From Hymenobacter sediminicola (GTDB taxonomy: Bacteria; Bacteroidota; Bacteroidia; Cytophagales; Hymenobacteraceae): 64,000 nt of DNA. This document shows, piece after piece, positions 14,917-23,325 of the stretch; within the stretch, counting starts at the first letter, position 1; each line of letters starts with the position of its first letter. The notes beneath the pieces are model-generated. The model saw only the letters and a program-made list of their open reading frames with translations, was not told the origin of the DNA and did not search any database. The stretch lies in assembly GCF_014250515.1 (NCBI RefSeq), contig NZ_CP060202.1, positions 3,469,001-3,533,000 on the forward strand. The letters are read 5' to 3'. Made by a program: the position numbers and the translations under genes.

Positions 14917-17871
14917 ATGCTCAAGGAATTTCGGATTAGACTCTTATTGCTGCTGCTGGCCGCCACGGGTCTACTCATCACCTCCGCCGTGCCCTACGAC
15001 GATGCGGCTCGTCCACGCTCTGTGGCCGAACAGAACTGGGTGGACAGTGTCTTCAGTTCGCTCACGCCCGACCAGCGGCTGGGGCAGCTGTTTATGGTGG
15101 CGGCTTATTCCAACAAGGATAAGAAGCACACGCAGTACACGGAGTTTCTGGTCAAGAACTATAACATTGGTGGGCTGATGTTTCTGCAAGGCGGCCCCCG
15201 CCGGCAGGCCAACCTGACCAACCGCTACCAGGCTGCTGCCAAAGTGCCCCTGCTTGTTGCCATGGATGCCGAATGGGGCCTCGACATGCGCCTCGATTCC
15301 AGCATGCACTTCGCCAAGCAGATGACGCTGGGCGCCATGGACGACGAGCAGTACGTGTACCAGATGGGCCGCGAAATTGCCCTCAAGATGAAAACGTTGG
15401 GCGTGCACATTAGCTTCTCGCCCGTCGTCGACATCAACTCCAACCCCAACAATCCGGTAATCGGCAACCGCTCCTTTGGCGAGAACAAAGAGCAGGTAGC
15501 CAAGCGCAGCGTAGCCTATATCCGTGGGCTGCAGGACCACGGCATCGTGGCTGTTGTGAAGCACTTCCCGGGTCACGGCGACACCGATGTGGACTCGCAC
15601 GTGGCCCTACCGGTTATCAATTCCGACCTGGCCCACCTGACCAACATGGACCTGTATCCGTTTCAGCAGTCGTTTCAGGCGGGCGTGATGGGCGTGATGG
15701 TAGGCCACCTGTACATGCCGCTGTTTGACACGGTGCGCTCGGTGTCGGCTACCATTTCCAGGAATTTGGTGACGGGGCTGCTGAAGGAGAAAATGGCTTA
15801 CAAAGGGCTGGTTTTCACGGATGCGCTCAACATGAAGAGCGTAGCCAACCTCTACAAACCCGGGGAACTGGACGCTTTGGCGCTGCTGGCCGGCAACGAC
15901 GTCCTGCTTTTCTCGGAAGATGTGCCGGTGGCCATCCAGAAAATAAAGGAAGACCTAGCGGCCGGCAAGTTGGTGCAGGAAGATGTGGACCAGCGGGTGC
16001 GCAAGATTCTGCGGGCTAAGTTCTGGGCCGGCCTCAACCGCCGTCAGCGCGTGGATGTGCCCAACCTGATGACCAACCTGAACCGGCCGCAAAGCCGCAC
16101 AGTTGCTCAGGAAATCTACGAGCATGCCACTACTATTGTCAAGAACAATGAGGACCTGCTCCCTTTCCACCGCCTCGACACGCTGCGCATTGCTACCGTA
16201 ACGGTAGGCGCAGGCGCAGGCAGCACACTGGGCGAAATCATGGGCAAATACCAGAGCGGGCCGGTGTATCCTATAGCAAACCGCTACGCCCCCGACTCCA
16301 CGTTTGCCCGCATTCTGCCGCGCCTTGCCCCCTACAATGTAGTGGTGGTGACGCTGCATAACATGAACAACACGCCCACCCACAACTACGGGCTGGGAGA
16401 CGGCGCCCTCAAGTTCATTAAGGAGCTGCAGGCTAACCCGCGCATCAAAACGGTGGTCGTGACGATGGGCAATGCCTACGCGCTGAAGTACCTCGACTCG
16501 GCCCGCACGCTGGTGTGTGGCTACGAAGACAACTACTTCTCGCAGCTGGTGGTGCCACAGATACTATTTGGGGCGCTGCCCGCCGTGGGCCGCCTGCCCG
16601 TGACGGTGACGCCTGAGCTGCTGGCCGGTACCGGCCTGCCCACGCCCGACTTCCGCCGCCTGCGCTACGCTACGCCGGAAAGCGAGGGACTGGACTCGAA
16701 AGTGCTGACCCAGATTGACAACATTGCGCTGGAGTCGGTGGCGTATGCGGCGGCCCCCGGCTGCCAAGTGCTGGTGGCCAAAAACGGTGCCGTGGTGTTC
16801 GATAAGAGCTACGGCTACTGCACCTATGATAAGTCGCAGCCTGTGAACAACTCCACGCTCTACGACCTGGCTTCGGTTACCAAAGTGGCTGGCACGCTCC
16901 AGACCATCATGTACCTCAAGGATCAAGGCAAGCTGAACCTAGACGACAAGGTGGCCGCTTACCTGCCGGAGCTGAAACAGACCAACAAGAAGGATATGAC
17001 GGTGCGTGAGGTGCTGCTGCACCAGGCGGGCCTGAAAGCCGGCATTCCGACCTGGGAAAAAACCATCACCAAAACCGGCCCCAAGCCTACCTTCTACGCC
17101 AGCACCAGCGAAGCCGCCTTCCCTAATGAAGTAACGCCCAAACTTTTCAGCGTGCGTACTGCCGAAGACTCGGTGTGGATCTGGGTACAGCGCTCCGGCC
17201 TGCTGCCTAAAGTGAAGGGCAAATATCCGGTTGAGTACAGCGACCTGAGCTTTATCATTCTGAAGCGCCTGGCCGAAAAGCTGCTCAACGAACCGATTGA
17301 GAACTTCCTAGACAAGACGTTCTACAAGCCGCTGGGGCTGGGAACGATGACCTACAACCCCCTGTCTAAGTTCCCGCAGTCGTGCATCGCGCCCACCGAA
17401 AACGACACCTACTACCGCCGTACCCAGCTGCAAGGCACCGTGCATGACCAGACGGCCGCGCTGGTGGGCGGCGTGGGCGGACACGCCGGCCTGTTTGCCA
17501 ATGCAAACGATCTGGCTATTCTGATGCAGATGAACCTGCAGAACGGACGCTATGGCGGCCTGCGCTACTTCCAGAACCCGGTGGTAACGGAGTTTGCGCG
17601 TAGCACGGTAGCCGGCAACCGCCACGGCCTAGGCTGGGACCACGGCGACCCAACCAAACCCGAAGGCCCGACTAGCAACCTGTCGCCGGCTAGTACGTTT
17701 GGCCATACGGGCTTCACGGGTACCTGCGTTTGGATGGACCCCGAAAACAAAATCCTCTACATCTTTCTTTCCAATCGGGTGTACCCAGATGCTGGCAACA
17801 ACAAGCTGCGCCAGTACAACATCCGCACCCGTATTCACGACGTTATTTACAAGTCGCTGCAAAAGACATGA
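14917..17871 (+). CDS. GH3 beta-N-acetylglucosaminidase fused to a beta-lactamase-family serine hydrolase
   Basis: Two-domain exported enzyme of 984 residues, probably for peptidoglycan turnover. After a signal sequence or anchor (RIRLLLLLLAATGLLITSAV) comes a GH3 domain (about 35-370) with MDAEWGLDMRL and the NagZ-type loop VVKHFPGHGDTDVDSH, which provides the His/Asp acid-base pair. Next is a GH3 C-terminal domain (about 385-580). The last ~380 residues are a class C beta-lactamase/esterase fold with SxxK in ASVTKVAGTLQ, the second motif YSDLSF and HTG in FGHTGFTGT. The ATG at 14917 was chosen because it starts the signal peptide. This fusion is known in Bacteroidota. Confidence 0.9.
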   Translation: MLKEFRIRLLLLLLAATGLLITSAVPYDDAARPRSVAEQNWVDSVFSSLTPDQRLGQLFMVAAYSNKDKKHTQYTEFLVKNYNIGGLMFLQGGPRRQANLTNRYQAAAKVPLLVAMDAEWGLDMRLDSSMHFAKQMTLGAMDDEQYVYQMGREIALKMKTLGVHISFSPVVDINSNPNNPVIGNRSFGENKEQVAKRSVAYIRGLQDHGIVAVVKHFPGHGDTDVDSHVALPVINSDLAHLTNMDLYPFQQSFQAGVMGVMVGHLYMPLFDTVRSVSATISRNLVTGLLKEKMAYKGLVFTDALNMKSVANLYKPGELDALALLAGNDVLLFSEDVPVAIQKIKEDLAAGKLVQEDVDQRVRKILRAKFWAGLNRRQRVDVPNLMTNLNRPQSRTVAQEIYEHATTIVKNNEDLLPFHRLDTLRIATVTVGAGAGSTLGEIMGKYQSGPVYPIANRYAPDSTFARILPRLAPYNVVVVTLHNMNNTPTHNYGLGDGALKFIKELQANPRIKTVVVTMGNAYALKYLDSARTLVCGYEDNYFSQLVVPQILFGALPAVGRLPVTVTPELLAGTGLPTPDFRRLRYATPESEGLDSKVLTQIDNIALESVAYAAAPGCQVLVAKNGAVVFDKSYGYCTYDKSQPVNNSTLYDLASVTKVAGTLQTIMYLKDQGKLNLDDKVAAYLPELKQTNKKDMTVREVLLHQAGLKAGIPTWEKTITKTGPKPTFYASTSEAAFPNEVTPKLFSVRTAEDSVWIWVQRSGLLPKVKGKYPVEYSDLSFIILKRLAEKLLNEPIENFLDKTFYKPLGLGTMTYNPLSKFPQSCIAPTENDTYYRRTQLQGTVHDQTAALVGGVGGHAGLFANANDLAILMQMNLQNGRYGGLRYFQNPVVTEFARSTVAGNRHGLGWDHGDPTKPEGPTSNLSPASTFGHTGFTGTCVWMDPENKILYIFLSNRVYPDAGNNKLRQYNIRTRIHDVIYKSLQKT

Positions 17872-18022
17872 CCTGTTGTCTGACTCTTTTTCTTAACCTT
17901 TGATCCGCAATTGGCGGCAGGACATCTTCCCCGATGACTTGCCGCCAATTTTCTTTTTCTGTGTCCTTCTCCGTCCCGACCCGAATCACGGGCCGTTTCT
18001 GAACGGCAAACTCTCTCCACCC

Positions 18023-19165
18023 ATGAACATCGGCATTGTCTGTTACCCCACCTTTGGCGGCTCCGGCGTAGTAGCCACTGAGTTGGGCAAAGCCCTGGCC
18101 CAGCGCGGCCACCGCGTGCACTTTATCACTTACAGCCAGCCGGTTCGCCTCGACTTCTTCAACGAGAATCTGTTCTACCACGAGGTCTATATTCCACCGT
18201 ATCCGCTGTTTCAGTTTCCGCCTTATGAGCTGGCGCTGGCCTCGAAAATGGTGGACATTGTGCAGAATGAGAAGCTGGATGTGCTGCACGTGCATTACGC
18301 TATTCCGCACGCCTCGGCCGCCTTCATGGCCAAGCAGATTCTGCTCACGCGCGGCATCCGAATTCCCGTAGTCACGACACTGCACGGCACCGACATTACG
18401 CTGGTGGGCAAAGATGCTAGCTACGAGCCCGTCGTGACGTTCAGCATCAACCAGTCGGATGGCGTGACATCGGTTTCGGCGGATCTGCGGCGCGAGACCT
18501 ATGAGTATTTCGCCATCGAGAAAGACATTGAAGTTATTCCGAACTTCATCAATCTGGCCCGCTTCCAGAAGCAGGACAAAGCCCATTTTAAGGCAGCCAT
18601 TGCGCCCAACGGCGAAAAGCTCTTGGTGCATACCTCCAACTTCCGCTCCGTGAAGCGTGTGGATGATGTGGTAAACATCTTTGCCGGCGTGCGCAAGCAA
18701 ACACCTGCCAAGCTGCTGCTTGTCGGAGATGGGCCCGACAGGCCGCGCATCGAGAAGCTATGCCGCGAAATCGGCCACTGTGAGGATGTGCGGTTTCTGG
18801 GCAAGTTGGAAGCGGTGGAGGAAGTCCTCAGTATTGCGGATTTGTTTCTGATGCCCTCGGAAAAGGAAAGCTTCGGGCTGGCGGCCTTGGAAGCCATGGC
18901 CTGCGAAGTACCCGTCATCAGCACCAATGCCGGCGGCATTCCGGAGTTGAACCAGCACGGTATTACGGGCATGGTTAGTGAAATCGGCGACGTGGCCGAC
19001 ATGGTCAAAAATGCGCTTTATGTGCTGGAAGACGAGAACCTGCCCCGATTCAAAGCCGCTGCCCGCGCCCACGCCGAAACGTTTGCCGTTGAGAACATCG
19101 TACCGCTCTATGAAGCATGTTACCAGCGCGCCATCGACGCCGTGCTGACTGCCGCTGCGGTATAA
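18023..19165 (+). CDS. bshA: N-acetyl-alpha-D-glucosaminyl L-malate synthase BshA
   Basis: GT4 glycosyltransferase that joins GlcNAc from UDP-GlcNAc to L-malate, the first step of bacillithiol synthesis. The 380 residues begin MNIGIVCYPTFGGSGVVATE, the BshA start with the GGSG donor loop. HVHYAIPHASAAFMAKQ, VTTLHGTDITLVG, FRSVKRVDDVV and the EX7E motif in PSEKESFGLAALEAM are all present. The ATG at 18023 fits the family start; upstream sequence in frame has no similarity. No other bsh gene is in the window. It is convergent with the next gene across a large hairpin. Confidence 0.94.
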   Translation: MNIGIVCYPTFGGSGVVATELGKALAQRGHRVHFITYSQPVRLDFFNENLFYHEVYIPPYPLFQFPPYELALASKMVDIVQNEKLDVLHVHYAIPHASAAFMAKQILLTRGIRIPVVTTLHGTDITLVGKDASYEPVVTFSINQSDGVTSVSADLRRETYEYFAIEKDIEVIPNFINLARFQKQDKAHFKAAIAPNGEKLLVHTSNFRSVKRVDDVVNIFAGVRKQTPAKLLLVGDGPDRPRIEKLCREIGHCEDVRFLGKLEAVEEVLSIADLFLMPSEKESFGLAALEAMACEVPVISTNAGGIPELNQHGITGMVSEIGDVADMVKNALYVLEDENLPRFKAAARAHAETFAVENIVPLYEACYQRAIDAVLTAAAV

Positions 19166-19180
19166 CGATTCAACTGCCGT

Positions 19181-19248
19181 AGCCACCTTACCTAACTGGG
19201 CCCCTGGCGTCCGCACGGATGCCAGGGGCCCAGTTAGGTAAGGTGGCT
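19181..19248. repeat. Long perfect hairpin (28-bp arms) between convergent genes
   Basis: The 28 bases at 19181-19208 (AGCCACCTTACCTAACTGGG and eight more) are exactly repeated in reverse complement at 19221-19248. The 12-base loop GTCCGCACGGAT can itself pair as TCCG/CGGA. The element sits between the bshA stop (19165) and the stop of the minus-strand gene at 19257. It probably terminates both, though no T-run follows either arm. Confidence 0.85.
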
Positions 19249-19256
19249 GTAGAACT

Positions 19257-19793
19257 TTAAAATAGTCCGAAAGCCTCGCGCTTCACGGCCAACAGAGCGC
19301 GCTCCGTTGGGTCGGTTTCCTCGTTTATCAGGGTTTCTAGTACGCGCTTGGCCAACTCGGTGCCACGGCTTTGCTGGGGCTGCGGTAGGCCGTGGTACGC
19401 TTTGTTGATGGTAGTCAGCACGTGTTCTTTGGCCGCTTTCACCTCGCTCCAGGTATCGGGGCTCATGTAGAGCTGCTGACTGAGGTTGTGTTCATATTCA
19501 GCCCGAATTTCCTGTATCAGCAACCGGTGGTATTCGGGCGCGGTCTGGCCGGCGCTGCTCAGGCGTACCAGCATGTTGTTGGGCGTGATGCGCTCCAGCA
19601 GTAGCGTTACGCGCTCCAGCGCCTGCAAGCGTAGTGGCAGCGTGGTTTTAGAGCTTTCCAGCCGCAGCTCAATCAGGCGGCGCTGTTGTTCCTTTTCCAG
19701 GTATTGCCGAATCAGATAAAAGATGGAACCAGCTACCAACAGAGCAGGCAGCAGAATTTTGAGCAGATCGAAAATGTAGGCAGTGGAATCCAT
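19257..19793 (-). CDS. Membrane-anchored coiled-coil protein of Bacteroidota, unknown function
   Basis: 178 residues. An N-terminal membrane helix (IFDLLKILLPALLVAGSIFY, about 7-26) is followed by a highly charged helix IRQYLEKEQQRRLIELRLES that probably forms a coiled coil. The rest is an all-helical cytosolic domain with PLRLQALERVTLLLERITPN and EYEHNLSQQLYMSPDTW. I recognise this as a conserved small protein of the phylum without known role. It faces bshA tail to tail and stands alone. Function is not inferred. Confidence 0.75.
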   Translation of the reverse strand: MDSTAYIFDLLKILLPALLVAGSIFYLIRQYLEKEQQRRLIELRLESSKTTLPLRLQALERVTLLLERITPNNMLVRLSSAGQTAPEYHRLLIQEIRAEYEHNLSQQLYMSPDTWSEVKAAKEHVLTTINKAYHGLPQPQQSRGTELAKRVLETLINEETDPTERALLAVKREAFGLF

Positions 19794-20024
19794 GCGAAAG
19801 GCGGAGCGGCCAGCCTTACGGCGGCAGTAAGTAAGGAGAAACTGTAATGCGTGCGAAGAGCGAAGGTAAACAAGCGGCGCTGATGGTGCACGCTGCCGAA
19901 CCAGACTTGATTCAGTAGTAGCTAAGAAGCGGCCGAAAATCTGTGTGAACCGCCAGCGGGCAACTGCTGTTATAGCCGCAACGACTCCGATACCGGCCGT
20001 AATGAAACTCCTCTTCCGGCTTCG

Positions 20025-20032
20025 TATCTTTG
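20025..20032 (+). promoter_or_regulatory. Promoter -7 box before the A-type Fe-S carrier gene
   Basis: TATCTTTG matches TAnnTTTG exactly, 30 bases before the ATG at 20063. No clear TTG is seen 19-21 bases upstream. The rest of the 19794-20062 gap between divergent genes shows nothing else I can support. Confidence 0.5.
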
Positions 20033-20062
20033 TCGCCTTACTTTCCTAAACACGAACACACT

Positions 20063-20416
20063 ATGGCAACGGCCGTCTCCACGAAACTTGCTCCCATAAG
20101 CCTCACTTCCCGCGCTCTGGCGGAGGTTCGCACTATTCTGACCGAGAAAAACGTGCCCGGCGAATACGGCCTGCGCGTAGGCGTTCAGGGTGGTGGCTGC
20201 TCAGGCCTGAGCTACCTGCTGGGTTTTGATAAGCCCAAGGAGCAGGACGAAACCTTCGATATCGAGGGTGTGATGCTTATCATGGATAAGAAGCACGCCA
20301 TGTATGTGCTGGGTATGGAAGTCGATTTCCAGGATGGCCTCAACGCCCGCGGATTCGTCTTCAACAACCCTCAAGCCAAGAGCACCTGCGGCTGCGGCTC
20401 CTCGTTCTCCGCCTAA
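20063..20416 (+). CDS. A-type iron-sulfur cluster carrier (HesB/IscA/ErpA family)
   Basis: Small scaffold or carrier that passes Fe-S clusters to target proteins. The ATG at 20063 gives 117 residues, the normal length. The three ligand cysteines are visible: one in VQGGGCSGLSY (about residue 49) and two in the C-terminal CGCGSSFSA. ISLTSRALAEVRTIL is the family start. Whether it is an IscA, SufA or ErpA orthologue cannot be decided without suf genes nearby. A terminator follows, so it is a single-gene transcript. Confidence 0.92.
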   Translation: MATAVSTKLAPISLTSRALAEVRTILTEKNVPGEYGLRVGVQGGGCSGLSYLLGFDKPKEQDETFDIEGVMLIMDKKHAMYVLGMEVDFQDGLNARGFVFNNPQAKSTCGCGSSFSA

Positions 20417-20439
20417 GTCATCCTCGCATAGCAAAACCC

Positions 20440-20467
20440 AAAGCTCTGGCCCTCCGGCCGGGGCTTT
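20440..20467 (+). terminator. Intrinsic terminator after Fe-S carrier gene
   Basis: AAAGCTCTGGCC (20440-20451) pairs with GGCCGGGGCTTT (20456-20467) with two G-U pairs, and TTG follows. It lies 24 bases after the stop codon at 20416. Confidence 0.78.
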
Positions 20468-20531
20468 TTGCGTTTAGGGCGCTGTATGCCTAAGGCTGAC
20501 TATTTTTAGCCTTCCCTCCTACTTCCTGCTG

Positions 20532-22730
20532 ATGCGTTCTAGCCTTACCCTCGGTTTCCTGTTAGTTGCTATCAGCGCCCAGGCGCAGGTGTTTAGCCCG
20601 GCAGAAATAGCCCGCTGGCAACAGCAGGCACAGCAGGTAACCATCACGCGCGACACCTGGGGCGTACCACATGTGCAAGGAAAAACCGATGCTGATGCAG
20701 TGTTTGGGCTCCTGTATGCGCAGTGCGAAGACGATTTTGCGCGGGTAGAAATGAACTACCTCGACGCCATTGGCCGACTGGCAGAAGTGGAAGGCGAATC
20801 AGTCATTTACCACGATTTACGGGCCCGGCTGTTCCTGGACAGCACCCAGGCCATCAGTCTGTATAAGAAAAGCCCGGCTTGGATGAAGCAACTGCTTAAT
20901 GCTTTTGCCGACGGTACCAACTACTACCTGCATACCCACCCTACCGTGCAACCCAAGCTGTTGCGCCGCTTTCAGCCCTGGATGCCGCTCATGTTCAGTG
21001 AGGGCAGCATTGGTGGCAACATCAGCGTGGTGCCACTGGAGCGGCTGAAAAACTTCTACACCAACCGCAAATCCACATCTTGGCAGCAGCCCGACTTTGA
21101 ACGGGCGGAGCGGGAACCGGTGGGCTCTAATGGGTTTGCCGTGGCGCCGACCAAAAGCGCCAGCGGCCACGCGCTGCTGCTCATCAATCCGCACACGTCG
21201 TTCTATTTCCGGCCGGAGGTGCAGATGCGCAGTGAAGCCGGCCTGAACGCCTATGGTGCCGTGACGTGGGGACAGTTTTTCGTGTATCAGGGCTTCAACG
21301 AGCATTGCGGCTGGATGCACACGTCAAGCCAGGCCGACTCGATGGATGAGTATCTGGAAACCATTGAGCAGAAGGATGGGAAGTACTATTACCGCTACGG
21401 CAAGCAGCTGCGGCCGGTGCAAGTCACTCCCATCTCCATTCCGTATCGGCAAGCTGACGGTAAAATAGGGCGCAAGCAGTTCACTACTTACCGCACCCAC
21501 CACGGCCCGGTAGTAGGCCAGCAGGCCGACACGAAGTGGGTGACGGTGCGCATGATGGATACGCCATTGGCGGCGCTGGAACAATCCTATCTGCGCACCA
21601 AAGCCACCGACTATGCCAGCTTTCGGGAAACGCTGAAGCTTAATGGCAATGCTTCCAATAACACGGTGTTTGCCGACAGCAAAGGCACCATTGCCTACTG
21701 GCACGGCAACTTCATGCCCCGGCGAGACTCACAATTCGATTGGAACCGGCCCGTGGATGGCAGCAACCCCAAAACCGACTGGCAGGGCCTGCACAAGGTG
21801 GACGACTTGGTACAGCTGAAAAACCCGGCCAGCGGCTGGATTCAGAATTGTAATGCCACGCCGTTCACAGTTTCCGGACCCAGCAGCCCGGCCAGGAGCA
21901 ACTACCCGACATATATGGCGCCAGACGCCGAAAACTACCGGGGCATCAATGCCGTGCGCGTACTTAGCAGCAAGCCGGTGTTTACGCTTGATACGCTGAT
22001 TGCGGCGGCCAAAGACCCGTATCTGGCTGGTTTCGAAGCATTGCTTCCGGCACTACTCAAGGACTTCCAGTTTGTACTGGACAGCTCCAATCCGCCGGAG
22101 GGTGACGTAGTAGAAGCCATGAAGGTTCTGCAAGTCTGGGACAAGCGCTACAGCACAGCGTCTGTGGGCCAGACGCTGGCTACGTACTGGGGTGAGAAGA
22201 TTCAGCGCCTAGCCCGTGCCCGCGCCGCCGCTAACCAGCCGCTGGACTATATAAGCCTCACTGCCTTCACCATTGCCAACACCACACCTCAAGAAAAACT
22301 AGTGGCTCTGCAGGAAACGCTTGATGAGCTAACCCGTGACTTTGGCACCTGGAAGATGCCCTGGGGCGCAGTAAACCGCTTCCAGCGCCTCACAGGCAAC
22401 ATCCAGGAAACCTACGACGACCAAAAGCCCAGCTTACCAGTCGCCTTCACGTCCTCAGCCTGGGGCTCATTGGCGGCTTTTGGTTCCCGCGCCTATCCCG
22501 GCACCAAAAAACGCTATGGCAGCGTCGGCAACAGTTTTATTGCGGTGGTAGAGTTCGGGCCGCGTATCAAGGCTCGCTCCGTACTGGCCGGCGGCAACAG
22601 CAACAACCCTGCTTCTCCGCATTTCACGGATCAGGCGGGGCTATATGCGGAGGAGAACTTCAAGGAAGTATATTTCTATCCTGAAGATGTGAAGAAGCAC
22701 GCGGAGCGGACGTATTCGCCGGGGCAGTAG
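20532..22730 (+). CDS. Penicillin acylase family N-terminal nucleophile amidase
   Basis: Periplasmic Ntn hydrolase that cuts amide bonds of acylated compounds such as beta-lactams or acyl-homoserine lactones; the real substrate is unknown. The 732 residues start with a signal peptide (SLTLGFLLVAISAQAQV). The alpha region contains TRDTWGVPHVQGKTDADAVF (about 39-58). The likely nucleophile Ser, exposed by self-cleavage, is in REPVGSNGFAVAPTKSASGH (about 195-215), with FNEHCGWMHTSS and RTHHGPVVG further on, as in the family. The length fits a precursor of both chains. Family sure, specificity open. Confidence 0.9.
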   Translation: MRSSLTLGFLLVAISAQAQVFSPAEIARWQQQAQQVTITRDTWGVPHVQGKTDADAVFGLLYAQCEDDFARVEMNYLDAIGRLAEVEGESVIYHDLRARLFLDSTQAISLYKKSPAWMKQLLNAFADGTNYYLHTHPTVQPKLLRRFQPWMPLMFSEGSIGGNISVVPLERLKNFYTNRKSTSWQQPDFERAEREPVGSNGFAVAPTKSASGHALLLINPHTSFYFRPEVQMRSEAGLNAYGAVTWGQFFVYQGFNEHCGWMHTSSQADSMDEYLETIEQKDGKYYYRYGKQLRPVQVTPISIPYRQADGKIGRKQFTTYRTHHGPVVGQQADTKWVTVRMMDTPLAALEQSYLRTKATDYASFRETLKLNGNASNNTVFADSKGTIAYWHGNFMPRRDSQFDWNRPVDGSNPKTDWQGLHKVDDLVQLKNPASGWIQNCNATPFTVSGPSSPARSNYPTYMAPDAENYRGINAVRVLSSKPVFTLDTLIAAAKDPYLAGFEALLPALLKDFQFVLDSSNPPEGDVVEAMKVLQVWDKRYSTASVGQTLATYWGEKIQRLARARAAANQPLDYISLTAFTIANTTPQEKLVALQETLDELTRDFGTWKMPWGAVNRFQRLTGNIQETYDDQKPSLPVAFTSSAWGSLAAFGSRAYPGTKKRYGSVGNSFIAVVEFGPRIKARSVLAGGNSNNPASPHFTDQAGLYAEENFKEVYFYPEDVKKHAERTYSPGQ

Positions 22731-22774
22731 TGCCGCAAAAATAAGCACGTTAAACGGAGCAGAGGACTAACAGC

Positions 22775-23206
22775 CTATCGGTAGGCTTCCACTGTCATTT
22801 CAAAGCGCACCTCTCCGCTCTTAGTCAGGCCGGTTTGCTGCCAGCCTTGGCGGCGGTAAAACTCCTCGGCCCGCGTACCGGGCGCTGTACTAAGCCATAC
22901 AGGTTGGGCGCTCTGCGCGAAAATCCACTCCAGCATCAGCTGGTGCAGCTTTTTGCCAATTCCACGTCCCGCAAATTCCGGCTGCACAAATAGCGCCCAA
23001 ATGCTGTGACCCCGTAAATCGGCAATGGCAAAGCCCACAATGTGCCCCTCTATTTCGCACACCCAGCCTTTGCCGCGTTGCGTGAGGTATTCGACGTAGT
23101 CCTGAAGCGTGACCAGCGCAGGGTTAGAGAGGCGGTTTTCCTGCACCGACAGCCGCACCTCCGTGAGCTGCGGAATGTCCAGGAGGGTGGCTTCTCGGAA
23201 TAGCAT
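22775..23206 (-). CDS. GNAT-family N-acetyltransferase
   Basis: 143 residues with the acetyl-CoA binding motif VQPEFAGRGIGKKLHQLML (about 80-98; the (R/Q)xxGxG/A type RGIGKK) and a C-terminal FYRRQGWQQTGL segment, both standard for GNAT enzymes. It starts MLFREATLLDIPQLTEVRLS. Acceptor not predictable. It is convergent with the penicillin acylase homologue (45 bases between stops) and divergent from glpD. Confidence 0.88.
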   Translation of the reverse strand: MLFREATLLDIPQLTEVRLSVQENRLSNPALVTLQDYVEYLTQRGKGWVCEIEGHIVGFAIADLRGHSIWALFVQPEFAGRGIGKKLHQLMLEWIFAQSAQPVWLSTAPGTRAEEFYRRQGWQQTGLTKSGEVRFEMTVEAYR

Positions 23207-23325
23207 GGGCAGGAAAGCAGGGGTTGTAGTATAGGTTGCCTGGGGCTAATATTATCTATTTCCTTCGCAATCCGTTGACGCAGGTGTGCATGTCGGCCCT
23301 ATTGGCCGCATCTAGTTTTTCGCTT

